Part shown: positions 1 through 8,098 of the stretch, piece after piece
Layout of the letters: each line of letters opens with the position of its first letter
Numbering within the stretch: the stretch's first letter is position 1
From: CAYREX01 sp964423505
Lineage (GTDB): Bacteria; Fermentibacterota; Fermentibacteria; Fermentibacterales; JCC-6
NCBI GenBank assembly: GCA_964423505.1
Contig: CAYREX010000014.1
Coordinates: 1 to 64,000, forward strand
Reading direction: 5' to 3'
Length of the DNA: 64,000 nucleotides
Translations under genes and position numbers: made by a program
The notes under the pieces: generated by a model
Seen by the model: only the letters and a program-made list of their open reading frames with translations
Told to the model about the DNA's origin: nothing
Databases searched by the model: none

Positions 1-612
1 ATCTGGGTGGCCGCCTTCTTCACGCTGGCCATCTACTCGTTCCTCTACAAGGAGAACCCGGTCTACAGGTTCGCCGAGCATGCGGTGGTCGGCATATCCC
101 TCGGCTACTTCATGGTCTACACCTGGAACTCAGTGCTCGAGCCCAGGCTCTTCAGGCCGCTCTTCGTAGAGGGGCAGATAGGGCTCATCCCGATACTGAT
201 ACTCGGGCTGCTCTACATAACCAGGTTCTTCAAGAGCGTCTCCTGGCTCTCCCGATACCCGATAGCGGTGGTCTTCGGGATGGCCATGGGTCTCTCCTTC
301 CCCAGGACGATGCTCTCCATGGTGCTCAGGCAGGCGGAGGCCACGGTCATCCCCATCTACCAGAGCGGGATGGCGTGGCACGACGTACTCGGGCACGTGG
401 TGATAATCATCGGCACGCTCTCCGCGCTCATCTATTTCTTCTTCTCCAAGCCGCACAAGGGCTGGTTCTTCGGGACCGGCTCCAAGGTGGGCATCTGGGT
501 GATAATGATAGCCTTCGGCGCCACCTTCGGCTTCACGGTGATGGGGCGGATAAGCCTGCTCATCGGCAGGGTGCAGTTCCTGCTGGGCGACTGGCTGCAC
601 CTGATTGAGTAG
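1..612 (+). CDS. Polytopic membrane protein, 5' end outside the window
   Basis: The reading frame is already open at base 1 and ends at TAG 610-612, so the N-terminus lies outside the window. The visible ~203 residues contain about six hydrophobic segments separated by short basic loops, for example a segment starting HAVVGISLGYFMVYTW and another around IPILILGLLYITRFF. I do not recognise the family and see no catalytic motif. It behaves as an integral inner-membrane protein. Its end overlaps the first possible start (TTG 605) of the next gene, which suggests shared transcription. Confidence 0.75.
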   Translation: MWVAAFFTLAIYSFLYKENPVYRFAEHAVVGISLGYFMVYTWNSVLEPRLFRPLFVEGQIGLIPILILGLLYITRFFKSVSWLSRYPIAVVFGMAMGLSFPRTMLSMVLRQAEATVIPIYQSGMAWHDVLGHVVIIIGTLSALIYFFFSKPHKGWFFGTGSKVGIWVIMIAFGATFGFTVMGRISLLIGRVQFLLGDWLHLIE

Positions 613-628
613 CTCCCCCGACGGGGGG

Positions 629-1447
629 ATGGACTGCGCGGACGGCCTCCGGGAGAGACTGGAGGCCGTCTACGCGGAGTACAACAGGCCGGACATGGTC
701 CCGCCCGACCCCCTGCAGCTCGTGCTTCCCTTCGAAGACCTCCCCGACAGGGAGATGGCGGCCCTGCTGGCCTCATCCCTCGCATACGGTCGGGTCGCCT
801 CCATGCTGCGTGCCATATCCGGCGTACTGGAACTGCTCGAGGGCACCCCCTCCAGGACCGCCGCACGCCTGGGCAGGGGGGGGCTGGAGGAGCGCCTGGC
901 CGGCTTCCGCTACCGGTTCGCCACCGGGAGGGAGCTGGCGGCCGTGCTGGCCGCCGCCTCCGAGCTTCAGTCGGAGAGCGGCTCACTGGGGGCGGCGATG
1001 GCCGAGAGGGTCGAGGCGGAGGGCTACAGGGCGGGCCTGGACCGCTTCGCCGCCGACCTGCTGGACCTGGCGGGGCTCCCCCGCTCTCACCTTCTCCCGA
1101 GGCCCTCTCTCGGCAGCGCATGCAAGCGCCTGAACCTGATGATGCGCTGGATGGTCCGCAGCGACGACGTGGACCCGGGCGGGTGGGAGGGCATAGAGCC
1201 CTCGGAGCTCCTGGTGCCACTGGACGTGCACATGCAGAGGGCCGGCCGGATGCTCGGCTTCACACGGAGGTCGGACGGCAGCTGGAGGACCGCCGAGGAG
1301 ATAACCGCCGGATTCGCCCGACTGCGGCCGGACGACCCGACCCGCTACGACTTCGCCCTCACCCGCTTCGGCATCCGCAGGGAGCTGGCCTTCGAGGACC
1401 TCGTGAGGGCCTGCGGCCAGCTTGACCGAAAGGACGCCCTTTCATAA
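629..1447 (+). CDS. TIGR02757/DUF2400 family protein
   Basis: The ~272-residue product has the conserved blocks of TIGR02757 (DUF2400), a family with a helix-hairpin-helix DNA-glycosylase-like fold and no established reaction. Visible blocks are LASSLAYGRVASML near the N-terminus, a central KRLNLMMRWMVR followed by a PGGW turn, PLDVHMQRAGRMLGF, and a C-terminal DPTRYDFALTRFGI. ATG 629 is chosen because family similarity begins soon after it. The alternative is TTG 605, which overlaps the upstream stop. A small hairpin of C and G runs (613-628) sits directly in front of ATG 629, so the start is uncertain. The tRNA-Phe promoter lies inside its 3' end. Confidence 0.85.
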   Translation: MDCADGLRERLEAVYAEYNRPDMVPPDPLQLVLPFEDLPDREMAALLASSLAYGRVASMLRAISGVLELLEGTPSRTAARLGRGGLEERLAGFRYRFATGRELAAVLAAASELQSESGSLGAAMAERVEAEGYRAGLDRFAADLLDLAGLPRSHLLPRPSLGSACKRLNLMMRWMVRSDDVDPGGWEGIEPSELLVPLDVHMQRAGRMLGFTRRSDGSWRTAEEITAGFARLRPDDPTRYDFALTRFGIRRELAFEDLVRACGQLDRKDALS

Positions 1448-1450
1448 GTT
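1422..1450 (+). promoter_or_regulatory. Sigma70-type promoter for tRNA-Phe
   Basis: TTGACC (1422-1427), a 17-base spacer and TAAGTT (1445-1450). The predicted start of transcription is about 5 bases before the mature tRNA 5' end. It lies in the last codons of the DUF2400 gene. The -35 is strong and the -10 matches at three positions only. Confidence 0.5.
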
Positions 1451-1461
1451 CCGTGGTCGGC

Positions 1462-1537
1462 GCCGGGGTAGCTCAGATGGTAGAGCAACGGACTGAAAAT
1501 TCGTGTGTCGGCGGTTCGACTCCGCCCCCCGGCACCA
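1462..1537 (+). tRNA. tRNA-Phe (anticodon GAA), CCA encoded
   Basis: The cloverleaf can be folded by hand. The acceptor arm GCCGGGG (1462-1468) pairs with CCCCGGC (1527-1533). The anticodon stem ACGGA/TTCGT contains one G-T pair, and its loop CTGAAAA places GAA at 1495-1497. The T arm GGCGG/CCGCC has loop TTCGACT. The discriminator is A1534 and the CCA tail (1535-1537) is encoded. Confidence 0.97.
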
Positions 1538-1629
1538 TCCCCTCCTGGTCCCGCCCGCTCCTGCAGCTCTCGAGCCACCTTCTCGGATGATTCTCCACGG
1601 CCGCCTTCCGTCGATTAGCCGGCTTCCGC

Positions 1630-1658
1630 TTCCCATTGCGTCCCTGCCGGGCTAGAAT
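1630..1658 (+). promoter_or_regulatory. Possible promoter for the glycosyltransferase operon
   Basis: TTCCCA (1630-1635), 17 bases, then TAGAAT (1653-1658), about 48 bases before the glycosyltransferase ATG in the 169-base gap after tRNA-Phe. The match is moderate, but the location is the only non-coding space upstream of this operon. Confidence 0.4.
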
Positions 1659-1706
1659 ACCACGGAAAGCCGCCGGAGCGCATGTCCCATCCCCCGAAGG
1701 AACAGC

Positions 1707-2792
1707 ATGCGGATAGCACAGGTCATCAACAGCCTCGGGGTCGGCGGAGCGGAGAGGATAGCCCTCCAGCTCCACGGCCGCTACCTGGCCGCAGGTTACC
1801 GGAGCTCGCTGGTGGCGCTGGCCGGAGAGGTGCCGGAGGCCCAACCCGGGGTCAGGACCCTCGGGCTCGGGAGCCCCTACTCGCCCCTCTCCCCGGCAGC
1901 GCTCGCCGACATGCCCCCGGATGCCGGCCTGTACGATGCGGACGTGGTGCACGCGCACCTCTTCCCGGCCCAGCTCGCGGTACCCCTGGCCCTGCCGCCG
2001 GCGCGTGGCCGCCGGGTGCTGGTAACCACGGAGCACAACACCTCCAACCGGAGGAGGGGCACCCTGGCGGGGAAGCTGGTGGACCGGCTGGCCTACAGGG
2101 AATACGAGCTCATAGCATGCGTCAGCGAGTCGGTCAGCGACGCCATGGTCGGCTGGCTCCCGTGGTCGGGGCCCAGGCTCCGTACCGTCCCCAACGGCAT
2201 AGACCTCCGGCGGTTCCGGCCGGCCCCGGCGCGCCCCTCCCCCGATGAGCCGGTGCTGCTCTCGGTCGGCAGGCTCACCGAGGCGAAGAACCACGAAGCC
2301 GGTCTCCGGGCGATCGCGGAGCTGCGGCGAATGGGCTACCCGGTCACCTACCGCATAGCCGGCAGCGGCCCCCTGGGGGAGCGGATACGCATCGCGGCGG
2401 GGGAGCTGGGCATCTCCTCCTGCGTGGAGCTCCTGGGAGACGTCCGGGACGTCCCCTCCCGGATGGCCTCCGCCACCGCGATGCTCCTCCCCTCCAGGTG
2501 GGAGGGATTCGGTCTGGTGGTGGCCGAGGCGATGGCTTCAGGGCTGCCGGTGGTCGCCTCCGACCTACCGCCGGTAAGGGAGGTCCTCGGCCCGGATGGG
2601 GAGTGCGGATACCTCGTCCCGTCGGGCGACGCCTCCGCCATGGCGGAGAGGGTCGCCCTGCTGCTCGACGACCCGGGGCTCCGTGAGCGCATGGGGGCCT
2701 GCGGGGTCGGGCGGGCGCGCATGTTCGACATAGACGCGACGGCGGAGGAATACCTCGCCCTCTACCGCGAGGCGATGGAGAGGGGGAAGTGA
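1707..2792 (+). CDS. GT-B glycosyltransferase (GT4-type)
   Basis: 361 residues, the normal size for a GT4-type retaining GT-B enzyme. The N-terminal Rossmann half opens MRIAQVINSLGVGGAERIA, the glycine-rich acceptor-domain start typical of Glyco_transf_4. The C-terminal half has LLSVGRLTEAKNHE and the donor-site block EGFGLVVAEAMASG with its E-x7-E spacing, then LPVVASDLPPVREVL. It should transfer a sugar from a nucleotide donor to a lipid- or polymer-linked acceptor on the cytoplasmic side; the sugar and acceptor cannot be told. The start is supported by GAAGGAA 6 bases upstream. Two GNAT genes follow with overlap, so a surface-sugar modification role is plausible. Confidence 0.9.
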   Translation: MRIAQVINSLGVGGAERIALQLHGRYLAAGYRSSLVALAGEVPEAQPGVRTLGLGSPYSPLSPAALADMPPDAGLYDADVVHAHLFPAQLAVPLALPPARGRRVLVTTEHNTSNRRRGTLAGKLVDRLAYREYELIACVSESVSDAMVGWLPWSGPRLRTVPNGIDLRRFRPAPARPSPDEPVLLSVGRLTEAKNHEAGLRAIAELRRMGYPVTYRIAGSGPLGERIRIAAGELGISSCVELLGDVRDVPSRMASATAMLLPSRWEGFGLVVAEAMASGLPVVASDLPPVREVLGPDGECGYLVPSGDASAMAERVALLLDDPGLRERMGACGVGRARMFDIDATAEEYLALYREAMERGK

Positions 2793-3283
2793 GCGTGGAG
2801 GTCGAGAGGATGTCGCCCGGGGACCACGGCGAGCTGGTCGCGCTCTGGCGCCGTCACCCCGGTAACACCCTCACGGCGGCGGATGGTGAGGAGGGGTTCC
2901 GGCTCTTCCTGGAGGCCAACGGCGACTGCTGCTTCGTGGCCAGGGAGGGGGAGAGGATGGTCGGCTCGGTAATGGCCGGCCACGACCGGCGCAGGGGTTA
3001 CGTCTACCACCTGGCGGTGGACCCCGGCCTCAGGCACGGCGGAATCGGCCGAAGGCTCATGGAGGCCTGCGAGGATGCCCTCCGGAACGCGGGAATTGAG
3101 AAGGTCCACCTGTTCATCTACGCGGACAATCCGGCCGTCCGCTTCTACGAGAGGGTCGGCTGGCACCGCCGGGAGGACATAACGGTGATGAGCAAGGTCC
3201 TCGCCGGCGACCCGATGACCGGCACCAGGGACGGGGGGCGGCCCCCGGGAGCCGGTGACGGAGGGGAGGACCGGCATGCCTGA
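2789..3283 (+). CDS. GNAT family N-acetyltransferase
   Basis: 164 residues with the GNAT fold. Motif A is visible as LAVDPGLRHGGIGRRLM, whose RHGGIG is the acetyl-CoA pyrophosphate loop, followed by a C-terminal NPAVRFYERVGW strand-helix typical of the family. GTG 2789 overlaps the glycosyltransferase stop (GTGA), implying translational coupling. The substrate is unknown; similarity in layout to small YpeA-like acetyltransferases is noted but does not set specificity. A glycine/proline-rich tail of about 25 residues after the fold overlaps the next gene. Confidence 0.85.
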   Translation: MSVEVERMSPGDHGELVALWRRHPGNTLTAADGEEGFRLFLEANGDCCFVAREGERMVGSVMAGHDRRRGYVYHLAVDPGLRHGGIGRRLMEACEDALRNAGIEKVHLFIYADNPAVRFYERVGWHRREDITVMSKVLAGDPMTGTRDGGRPPGAGDGGEDRHA

Positions 3284-3758
3284 CATGCTGGTCCCTCTCT
3301 ACGGGCTGCCCGCGGCCGCCGCGGTCGAGGGCGTCTGGATCGGTCGCGTGCCCGCCCGGATGACCACGCCGGCGCTCCGCTTCATCGAGCGCGAGTTCGG
3401 GCGGAAGTGGGCCGACGAGACAGCCCCCGGGCTCGCCCGGGTGCCCTCCACCGTGATGGCGGCGGCAGACGTCGAGTCCGGGGAGCTGCTCGGCTTCTGC
3501 GCGTGGGACTGCACGGCCCTGGGGTTCCTCGGTCCGGTGGGCACGTCAGCGACGGCCAGGGGTAGGGGCATAGGCGCCGCCCTTCTACTCTTCTGCCTGC
3601 ACGCCATGCGCGTGCAGGGCTACGGCTACGCCATCGTCGGGGGCGCGGGTCCGACGGATTTCTTCCGCCGGGTATGCGGCGCCAGGGTCATAGAGGGCAG
3701 CGTGCCCGGTATCTACTCTGCGCCGGAGCTGAGCCCGGGGGCGGAGTCGGACCGATGA
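3276..3758 (+). CDS. GNAT family N-acetyltransferase, second copy
   Basis: 160 residues from ATG 3276, which has GGGGAGGA (3263-3270) at ideal spacing; an in-frame GTG at 3255 would place the Shine-Dalgarno sequence inside the gene. The acetyl-CoA loop is ARGRGIGAALL, preceded by a strand with GELLGFCAWDCTALGFLGP. It is not a close duplicate of the preceding GNAT protein. It overlaps that gene by 8 bases and ends the glycosyltransferase operon. The substrate is unknown. Confidence 0.8.
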   Translation: MPDMLVPLYGLPAAAAVEGVWIGRVPARMTTPALRFIEREFGRKWADETAPGLARVPSTVMAAADVESGELLGFCAWDCTALGFLGPVGTSATARGRGIGAALLLFCLHAMRVQGYGYAIVGGAGPTDFFRRVCGARVIEGSVPGIYSAPELSPGAESDR

Positions 3759-3837
3759 AGAGGACGGACCCGGCTACTCTCGCGGCCTCCGTCCTGCCTG
3801 CGGCCGCGGGTACTGCCCGGGAGCGGGACGGCTCTTC
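3757..3837 (+). terminator. Nested inverted repeats, probable terminator
   Basis: Two nested pairs lie after the second GNAT gene: AGGACGGA (3761-3768) with TCCGTCCT (3788-3795), and GAAGAG (3757-3762) with CTCTTC (3832-3837). No T-run follows. It separates the GNAT operon from the NfeD promoter. Confidence 0.35.
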
Positions 3838-3868
3838 CGGATAAGGTGACCGCCGGGACGCGTTACAG

Positions 3869-3898
3869 TTGACGTGGTGCTGCGTGCAGTCTTATGGT
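3869..3898 (+). promoter_or_regulatory. Sigma70-type promoter for the NfeD/SPFH pair
   Basis: TTGACG (3869-3874), an 18-base spacer and TATGGT (3893-3898). If used, transcription starts near 3905. That rules out ATG 3894 as the NfeD start and fits the GTG at 3936. Confidence 0.5.
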
Positions 3899-3935
3899 GA
3901 CCTCCGTCCCGGACATGTTCATGGGGGGGGAGTTA

Positions 3936-4394
3936 GTGGGCTTTCTCACATCCGGCACGGCCTGGGTGGTAATCGGTGCGCTCCTGCTGGTGCTGGAGAT
4001 GGCCCTCCCGGGGCTCATAATCGGCTTCTTCGGTCTCGGGGCTTTCGTGACCGCACTCGCCTCCTGGCTGGGGAACGTAGACGAGATAGGCTATCAGCTC
4101 CTCATCTTCCTCTTCTCCTCCATCCTCTCGCTCCTCCTGCTGCGGCGCTGGCTGAAGCCCTACTTCCTCGGGGACATCGACGAGGTGCAGGTCCCGGGAG
4201 AGCGAAGGGACGAGACGGTCGGCGAGATAGTGGACGTGATCGAGGCCATCGAGCCCAACTCCAAGGGCAGGGTGCGTCTGCACGGTACTCTCTGGGAGGC
4301 GGTCTCCGCCGACACGATTCCCGCGGGGGAGAGGGCCAGGATAACAGGCAGGAAGAACATCACTCTCGAAGTCGCTGCGCTGGGCGGGGAATAG
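3936..4394 (+). CDS. NfeD family membrane protein
   Basis: 152 residues. Two or three N-terminal membrane segments (AWVVIGALLLVLEMALPGLI, FFGLGAFVTALASWL, LLIFLFSSILSLLLL) precede a soluble OB-fold-like domain with GEIVDVIEAIEP and GRVRLHGTLWEAVSAD, the classic short-NfeD layout. NfeD proteins partner with SPFH/stomatin proteins in membrane microdomains, and the SPFH gene follows 9 bases later. GTG 3936 is chosen because GGGGGGGGAG lies 3 bases upstream and the promoter overlaps the earlier in-frame ATG 3894. Confidence 0.88.
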   Translation: MGFLTSGTAWVVIGALLLVLEMALPGLIIGFFGLGAFVTALASWLGNVDEIGYQLLIFLFSSILSLLLLRRWLKPYFLGDIDEVQVPGERRDETVGEIVDVIEAIEPNSKGRVRLHGTLWEAVSADTIPAGERARITGRKNITLEVAALGGE

Positions 4395-4403
4395 GGGGCG
4401 CCA

Positions 4404-5363
4404 ATGGAGATCGGCGGGGTCGTTGCGATTCTGGTGATCATAGGTCTCGCGATACTCGTGCTTGTGAAGACCGCGAAGATAGTACCGCAGAAGAGCGCCT
4501 TCATAATCGAGCGGCTCGGGAAGTACTCGAAGACCCTCGAGGCCGGGTTCCACATCCTGATGCCCTTCATAGACAAAGTGGCATACAGGCATACGCTCAA
4601 GGAACAGTCGATAGATGTCGCGGAGCAGGTCTGCATCACGAAGGACAACATCTCCGTCACGGTCGACGGGATACTCTACCTCCAGGTCTTCGACGCCAGG
4701 AAGGCTTCCTACGGTATAGACGACTACCGCTTCGCGACTCAGTCCCTAGCCCAGACGACCATGCGGAGCGAGATAGGCAAGATGGACCTGGACAAGACCT
4801 TCGAGGAGCGCGGTCTCATCAACTCGCGCATAGTCGCCGCCGTCGACGAGGCCTCGGACCCCTGGGGCGTAAAGGTCACCCGGTACGAGATCAAGGACAT
4901 CACCCCTCCGGACAGCGTCAGGGACGCTATGGAGAAACAGATGCGGGCGGAGCGCGAGAAGAGGGCCGAGATAGCCGAATCCGAGGGACAGCGTCAGGCG
5001 CGCATCAACAGGGCTGAGGGGCAGAAGAAGGAGGCAATCTCCATCTCCGAGGGTGAGAAGATGAAGCGCATAAACGAGGCCCAGGGAAGGGCCCGGGAGA
5101 TACTGGAGCTGGCCGAGGCCACTGCGGAGGGCATCCGCAAGGTCGCCGCATCAATAAACGAGGAGGGGGGAAGGGACGCGGTCAACCTCCGCATAGCGGA
5201 GGGCTACATAGAGCAGTTCGGCAAGCTCGCCAAGGTCGGCAACACTCTCATAATCCCCACCGACATGTCCGATGTCGCAGGGGTGGTCGGCTCCGTCAGC
5301 AGGATAATCGAAGGGGTCTCCTCGAAGGGCCTCGGCCGGGGAGGGGACCTGCCCGGATCCTAG
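4404..5363 (+). CDS. SPFH/band-7 (paraslipin/QmcA-like) protein
   Basis: 319 residues, the usual size. One N-terminal membrane anchor (about residues 4-22) is followed by the SPFH domain, with IVPQKSAFIIERLGKYSKTL, ITKDNISVTVDGILYLQV and an ALAQTTMRSEIG-like region. A long Ala/Glu/Arg-rich coiled coil (about residues 170-260) follows, then a C-terminal hydrophobic stretch TLIIPTDMSDVAGVVGSVS. It should oligomerise at the inner membrane with the NfeD protein encoded immediately upstream. Such pairs organise membrane microdomains and can affect proteolysis; the precise role is unknown. Confidence 0.92.
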   Translation: MEIGGVVAILVIIGLAILVLVKTAKIVPQKSAFIIERLGKYSKTLEAGFHILMPFIDKVAYRHTLKEQSIDVAEQVCITKDNISVTVDGILYLQVFDARKASYGIDDYRFATQSLAQTTMRSEIGKMDLDKTFEERGLINSRIVAAVDEASDPWGVKVTRYEIKDITPPDSVRDAMEKQMRAEREKRAEIAESEGQRQARINRAEGQKKEAISISEGEKMKRINEAQGRAREILELAEATAEGIRKVAASINEEGGRDAVNLRIAEGYIEQFGKLAKVGNTLIIPTDMSDVAGVVGSVSRIIEGVSSKGLGRGGDLPGS

Positions 5364-5389
5364 ACGGGCACCCGGAAGGCCGGCCCGTC
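5363..5389. terminator. Possible bidirectional terminator between convergent genes
   Basis: GACGGGC (5363-5369) and GCCCGTC (5383-5389) form a 7-base stem with a 13-base loop in the 51-base gap between the converging SPFH and barrel genes. There is no T-run on either strand. Confidence 0.4.
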
Positions 5390-5414
5390 CGAGCCGTTCC
5401 GCCTTCCGCCCTCC

Positions 5415-6848
5415 TCACCACCTGAGGAAGAGCTCGAGCGAGGACTTGAGCCCGCTCTCCGTGCTGTCCTGCACGTGGGAGACGTTCTCCACCCGGTCCG
5501 CGCGCACCGAGGCATGGACGTCCAGCCACCCGGTGGGGTACCAGGATGCCGTCAGGTCGCCTCCGGTGGTCCGCTCGACCACTCCGGAGGGGAAGACGAC
5601 GCCGCCGGCGGTGACCGAGTCGGGCCACCCCTCCGTGACGGTTCCCTCCCCGTGCCTCGTGTAGTCGGCTCCGGCACGGACGGTCAGCGGCCAGGCCAGG
5701 GCGGTGCCCGCCTCGGCGCGTATCCTGTCGGCGTCCGGCCCGAGCCCGGAGCCGATGATGTCCCCGTGGTGCAGGTAGTAGTTGCACGGCCTGCGCTGGC
5801 TGTAGACGTACCTGTCTATCCTCGTGTACTCCGCGGTGACCGCCGCCTCACCGCCGGGTGCAACCGCCGAGAGGCCGGCGGTCCAGCCCAGCTTGTTCGG
5901 CCTGTCCCACTCGGTCTGGTACTGGATGTCGTCCACCAGCAGCTCCCCGTATGCGACCAGACCGCGGAAGGGCCTGACGGTGGCGTCCAGGCCGATGAAG
6001 GCGTTGTCGTCCAGCCTCTCGTTCCACTGCACCGGGTACCAGGGGATGAGCGGGTTCATGTAGGCGAAGTCCAGCCCCTCCGCCCTGTAGAGAATCGCCT
6101 CGCTGACGCCGAGCCTCATCCAGTCCAGCGGCCGCACGTCCAGCCTGTGGGCGACCAGGTAGATGGACGAGTCGCTGTCGACGGTGGCCGTCAGCCCGGT
6201 GAAGTCGACGTGCCTGCCCAGGTCCAGCGAGAGCCTGATCATGTCCAGCGGAGGGCTGTTGTCCGAGAGCATGAGCTGGGTGAAGCGGCCGGGGCCCCAC
6301 TGCTGCGGGACCCTGCCCAGACCGAGACCCAGCGGTCCGGCCTCCCACGCCAGGTAGCCCCAGTCGACGTACAGGTGGCGGCCCTCCTCCCTCCCCTCGT
6401 GGTATGGGGAGAAGTGGTCTGGCGGCATCTCGTCCGACCCGGCCCAGACGCTCAGCTGCTCGTCGATGGTCAGACCCGGGAGCAGGAAGGCGTGTCCCCG
6501 CAGGGTCGGTCCGGCCCGGGTGACCGCCTCCCCCTCGTCCGGGAGCAGGACCTGCCCGGCCACCGTGCCGGAGAAGCGTGCCCCGAAGCCACCGGGTACC
6601 GTGTCACCGGGCGCCGTACCCGGAGGGAGGCTCCACCGGGCCAGCAGCCCGGCCGGGCCGGAGAGCGCCCGGGGTAGGTCGGTCCCTCCGGTGTCCCAGC
6701 CCTCGCTCGCCGGCAGGGTGGCGGGCAGGAGGGAGGGCGAGACCGCCTCCAGCACCCCCAGCCACCATGACAGCGGGCTCTGGAGCGGGAGCCCGGGCCC
6801 CTGCACATCGTTTCCTACAAGAGCCAGCAGGACGAGCAGGGCGCTCAT
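5415..6848 (-). CDS. Outer-membrane beta-barrel, capsule-assembly Wzi-like
   Basis: 477 residues with an N-terminal hydrophobic leader (MSALLVLLALVG), alternating aromatic/polar beta strands throughout and a terminal tryptophan (LELFLRW) as expected for a Bam substrate. A block near residue 180 with GRVPQQWGPG, SDNSPPLDMIR and later YMNPLIPWYPVQW resembles the Wzi capsule-assembly family. It probably sits in the outer membrane and binds or helps assemble surface polysaccharide; that role is inferred from the family. It is the last gene of the minus-strand operon, and its ATG overlaps the methylase stop by 4 bases. Confidence 0.78.
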   Translation of the reverse strand: MSALLVLLALVGNDVQGPGLPLQSPLSWWLGVLEAVSPSLLPATLPASEGWDTGGTDLPRALSGPAGLLARWSLPPGTAPGDTVPGGFGARFSGTVAGQVLLPDEGEAVTRAGPTLRGHAFLLPGLTIDEQLSVWAGSDEMPPDHFSPYHEGREEGRHLYVDWGYLAWEAGPLGLGLGRVPQQWGPGRFTQLMLSDNSPPLDMIRLSLDLGRHVDFTGLTATVDSDSSIYLVAHRLDVRPLDWMRLGVSEAILYRAEGLDFAYMNPLIPWYPVQWNERLDDNAFIGLDATVRPFRGLVAYGELLVDDIQYQTEWDRPNKLGWTAGLSAVAPGGEAAVTAEYTRIDRYVYSQRRPCNYYLHHGDIIGSGLGPDADRIRAEAGTALAWPLTVRAGADYTRHGEGTVTEGWPDSVTAGGVVFPSGVVERTTGGDLTASWYPTGWLDVHASVRADRVENVSHVQDSTESGLKSSLELFLRW

Positions 6849-8098
6849 ACCCGGGGCCTCCTCTCCAGTGTGGCTACCGTCTCCACGTGGTCGGTCCAGG
6901 GGAACATATCAAAGGTGCGGAGCGAGGCTATCTCCCACCCGCCTCCGCCGAGCACGGCCAGGTCCCGGGCGAGGGTGAAGGGGTTGCAGCTCACCAGAAC
7001 CAGCCTGTCCGTATCGAGCCTGCGCAGTAGCCTGCATATCCTCGTCCCCATCCCGGACCTGGGCGGGTCGGCTACCACGGCGTCCCATGCGCGGCCGGAG
7101 GAGACGGCCCGGGAGAGGAAGCCCCTCACGCCTCCGGCCGCGACCTCCAGGCTCTCCAGCCCGGCCTCTGCGGCTGCCCGGGAGCAGGCCTCCGCCGCCC
7201 TGGCGTCCAGCTCCACCGAGGTGACCCGCATGCCGGCCATGGCCAGCGGGAGCCCGATGGTGCCCACCCCGCCGTAGAGGTCGAGCACGCTCGCCGCCCC
7301 GGCGCACTCGGCAGCGACCCTCTCGACGAGGAGAGCGGCGACCGCCCGGTTGACCTGGCAGAAGGAGCCGGGCGGTACGGTCAGGGGGATGCCTCCGGTC
7401 AGCTCTCTCATCCCCCCTCCCCCGGGGACCTCGAGCCACTCCTCCCCGGAGAGCCAGGCAACGGTCGTCCCGGCCCCGGCCATGGCCAGGAGCTCGACGC
7501 CGGGCCGCCCCCCCCGGAGCTCCAGCATCCTGGAGCCGGTGGCGACGGAGCCCCTGATGGATACCCTGCGCATGCCGGAGAGGGAGCCCCGGGGCAGCTC
7601 CCGGAGGAGCTCCGAGGCGGGCCTGCACAGCATGGGGCAGGACTCCACCGGGAAGGGGTCGCCCCTGTGTGCGTGCATGCAGGTGAGTCCGTCCCGCACG
7701 TCCATTGTCAGCCTGTTCCGGCAGCCGACCCTGACCGGGGACGGGACGGTGGGCTCCGGCGGCGGGTGCTCGATGCCACCCCGCGCCAGGGCCCTCTCCA
7801 GCCACCTGCTCTTCCATTCCTGGTGGGCTTCGTAGCGGAGGTGCTGAAGCGTGCAGCCACCACAGGTGCCGTAGTGGGGGCAGAAGGGCTCCCGGCGGTC
7901 GGGGGAGGGCTCGATGACCTCCAGCAGCGCCGCCTCGTCGAAGGTCCTGCCACCCCCCCCTTCGTCGATGGAGCACCTGACCAGCTCCCCCGGCAGCGCC
8001 CCCCTGACGAAGACCTTGCGGCCCCCCTCCCCCCGGGAGCCGATGCCTCCTACCCGGTTGCCCAGGGCCCGGATGCGGACCGCAAGTCCCGGAGCCAT
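6845..8098 (-). CDS. rlmD: rRNA (uracil-5-)-methyltransferase, RlmD/RumA type
   Basis: 417 residues from ATG 8098, which overlaps the tgt stop. An N-terminal TRAM-like domain is followed by the iron-sulfur motif CPHYGTCGGCTLQHL and a later CPMLC. The SAM-binding block VLDLYGGVGTIGLPLA, the ADPPRSGMG loop and the catalytic cysteine block SCNPFTLARD (Cys about 371) are all intact. The family methylates C5 of a uridine in 23S rRNA (U1939 for RlmD) or, in relatives, in tRNA; the exact site cannot be read from sequence. It is part of an operon with tgt and queA, linking it to RNA modification. Confidence 0.88.
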   Translation of the reverse strand: MAPGLAVRIRALGNRVGGIGSRGEGGRKVFVRGALPGELVRCSIDEGGGGRTFDEAALLEVIEPSPDRREPFCPHYGTCGGCTLQHLRYEAHQEWKSRWLERALARGGIEHPPPEPTVPSPVRVGCRNRLTMDVRDGLTCMHAHRGDPFPVESCPMLCRPASELLRELPRGSLSGMRRVSIRGSVATGSRMLELRGGRPGVELLAMAGAGTTVAWLSGEEWLEVPGGGGMRELTGGIPLTVPPGSFCQVNRAVAALLVERVAAECAGAASVLDLYGGVGTIGLPLAMAGMRVTSVELDARAAEACSRAAAEAGLESLEVAAGGVRGFLSRAVSSGRAWDAVVADPPRSGMGTRICRLLRRLDTDRLVLVSCNPFTLARDLAVLGGGGWEIASLRTFDMFPWTDHVETVATLERRPRV

